Of a stretch of DNA of 15,025 nt, positions 14,968-15,025 are shown piece by piece. How positions within the stretch are numbered: the stretch's first letter is position 1; each line of letters begins with the position of its first letter. Origin of the DNA: Bacteroidales bacterium (lineage in GTDB: Bacteria > Bacteroidota > Bacteroidia > Bacteroidales > Azobacteroidaceae); assembly GCA_020860885.1 (NCBI GenBank), contig JAJBTS010000067.1, positions 1 to 15,025 of the forward strand, written 5' to 3'. The notes beneath the pieces are model-generated. The model was not told the origin of the DNA. It made no database searches and was given only the letters and a program-made list of their open reading frames with translations. The translations under genes were made by a program, and so were the position numbers.

Positions 14968-14999
14968 TTTTGCATACATGCAAAAGCACACCATGCTTT
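14968..14999. promoter_or_regulatory. Two overlapping dyads upstream of the methyltransferase-rsgA unit
   Basis: TTTTGCAT-AC-ATGCAAAA (14968-14985) is a perfect 8-2-8 palindrome. It overlaps AAAGCA-CACCA-TGCTTT (14983-14999), a perfect 6-5-6 repeat. They lie 13-44 bp before the chosen start, where an operator would be expected. No consensus -7 box was recognised here. Confidence 0.45.
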
Positions 15000-15025
15000 A
15001 GTCATTGTACGCGAATTAAAAAACT

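Overview
The window looks like chromosome of a Bacteroidales bacterium (Bacteroides / Parabacteroides / Dysgonomonas-like); the genus cannot be fixed from the sequence alone. The evidence is the moderate-to-low GC content, Bacteroidota-type promoters (TTG, about 19-20 bp spacer, TAnnTTTG) in front of several genes, weak or absent Shine-Dalgarno sequences, and protein families typical of the order (secreted M60 peptidase, AhpC-AhpF-ferritin cluster, a methyltransferase of a type known from Bacteroides).

Layout, left to right. (1) 11-2332: a secreted M60-type metallopeptidase with a discoidin-like domain, ending at a strong bidirectional terminator. (2) 2411-5108, minus strand: a peroxide-defence and iron-storage cluster ahpC -> ahpF -> ferritin. 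It is driven from a near-perfect promoter whose start site lies inside a 7-1-7 palindrome resembling a PerR/Fur-type operator, and a hairpin plus U-run separates ahpC from ahpF. (3) 5312-8290: vitamin B6 synthesis. A MocR/PdxR-type regulator is divergent from pdxS-pdxT, and the 90-bp shared control region has nested dyads. (4) 8316-8699: a small VOC-fold protein. (5) 8843-10423: a TetR-family regulator and a FabH-type ketoacyl-ACP synthase III, each preceded by an almost identical palindrome (TACTTA-CTAM-TAAGTA), very likely the regulator's operator. (6) 10490-10867: a SnoaL/NTF2-like protein. (7) 10868-11327: a gene-free, structure-rich stretch with a degenerate array of about nine to ten units at an exact 23-bp period, a long nested hairpin and several palindromes. 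(8) 11328-12737: the Mg2+ channel MgtE with a long leader that can fold in two ways. (9) 12980-13109: a 130-bp MITE-like element with 15-bp terminal inverted repeats. (10) 13121-14955, minus strand: a SAM-dependent methyltransferase overlapping rsgA by 4 nt.

The genes are ordinary accessory and housekeeping functions. The unusual content is mostly non-coding: the 23-bp array, the matched TetR operators, the redox operator and intercistronic hairpin in ahpCF, the pdxR/pdxS control region, the alternative structures in the mgtE leader, and the MITE. No tRNA, rRNA, CRISPR array or complete insertion sequence was seen. All promoter, operator and RNA-structure calls come from reading the sequence by eye.
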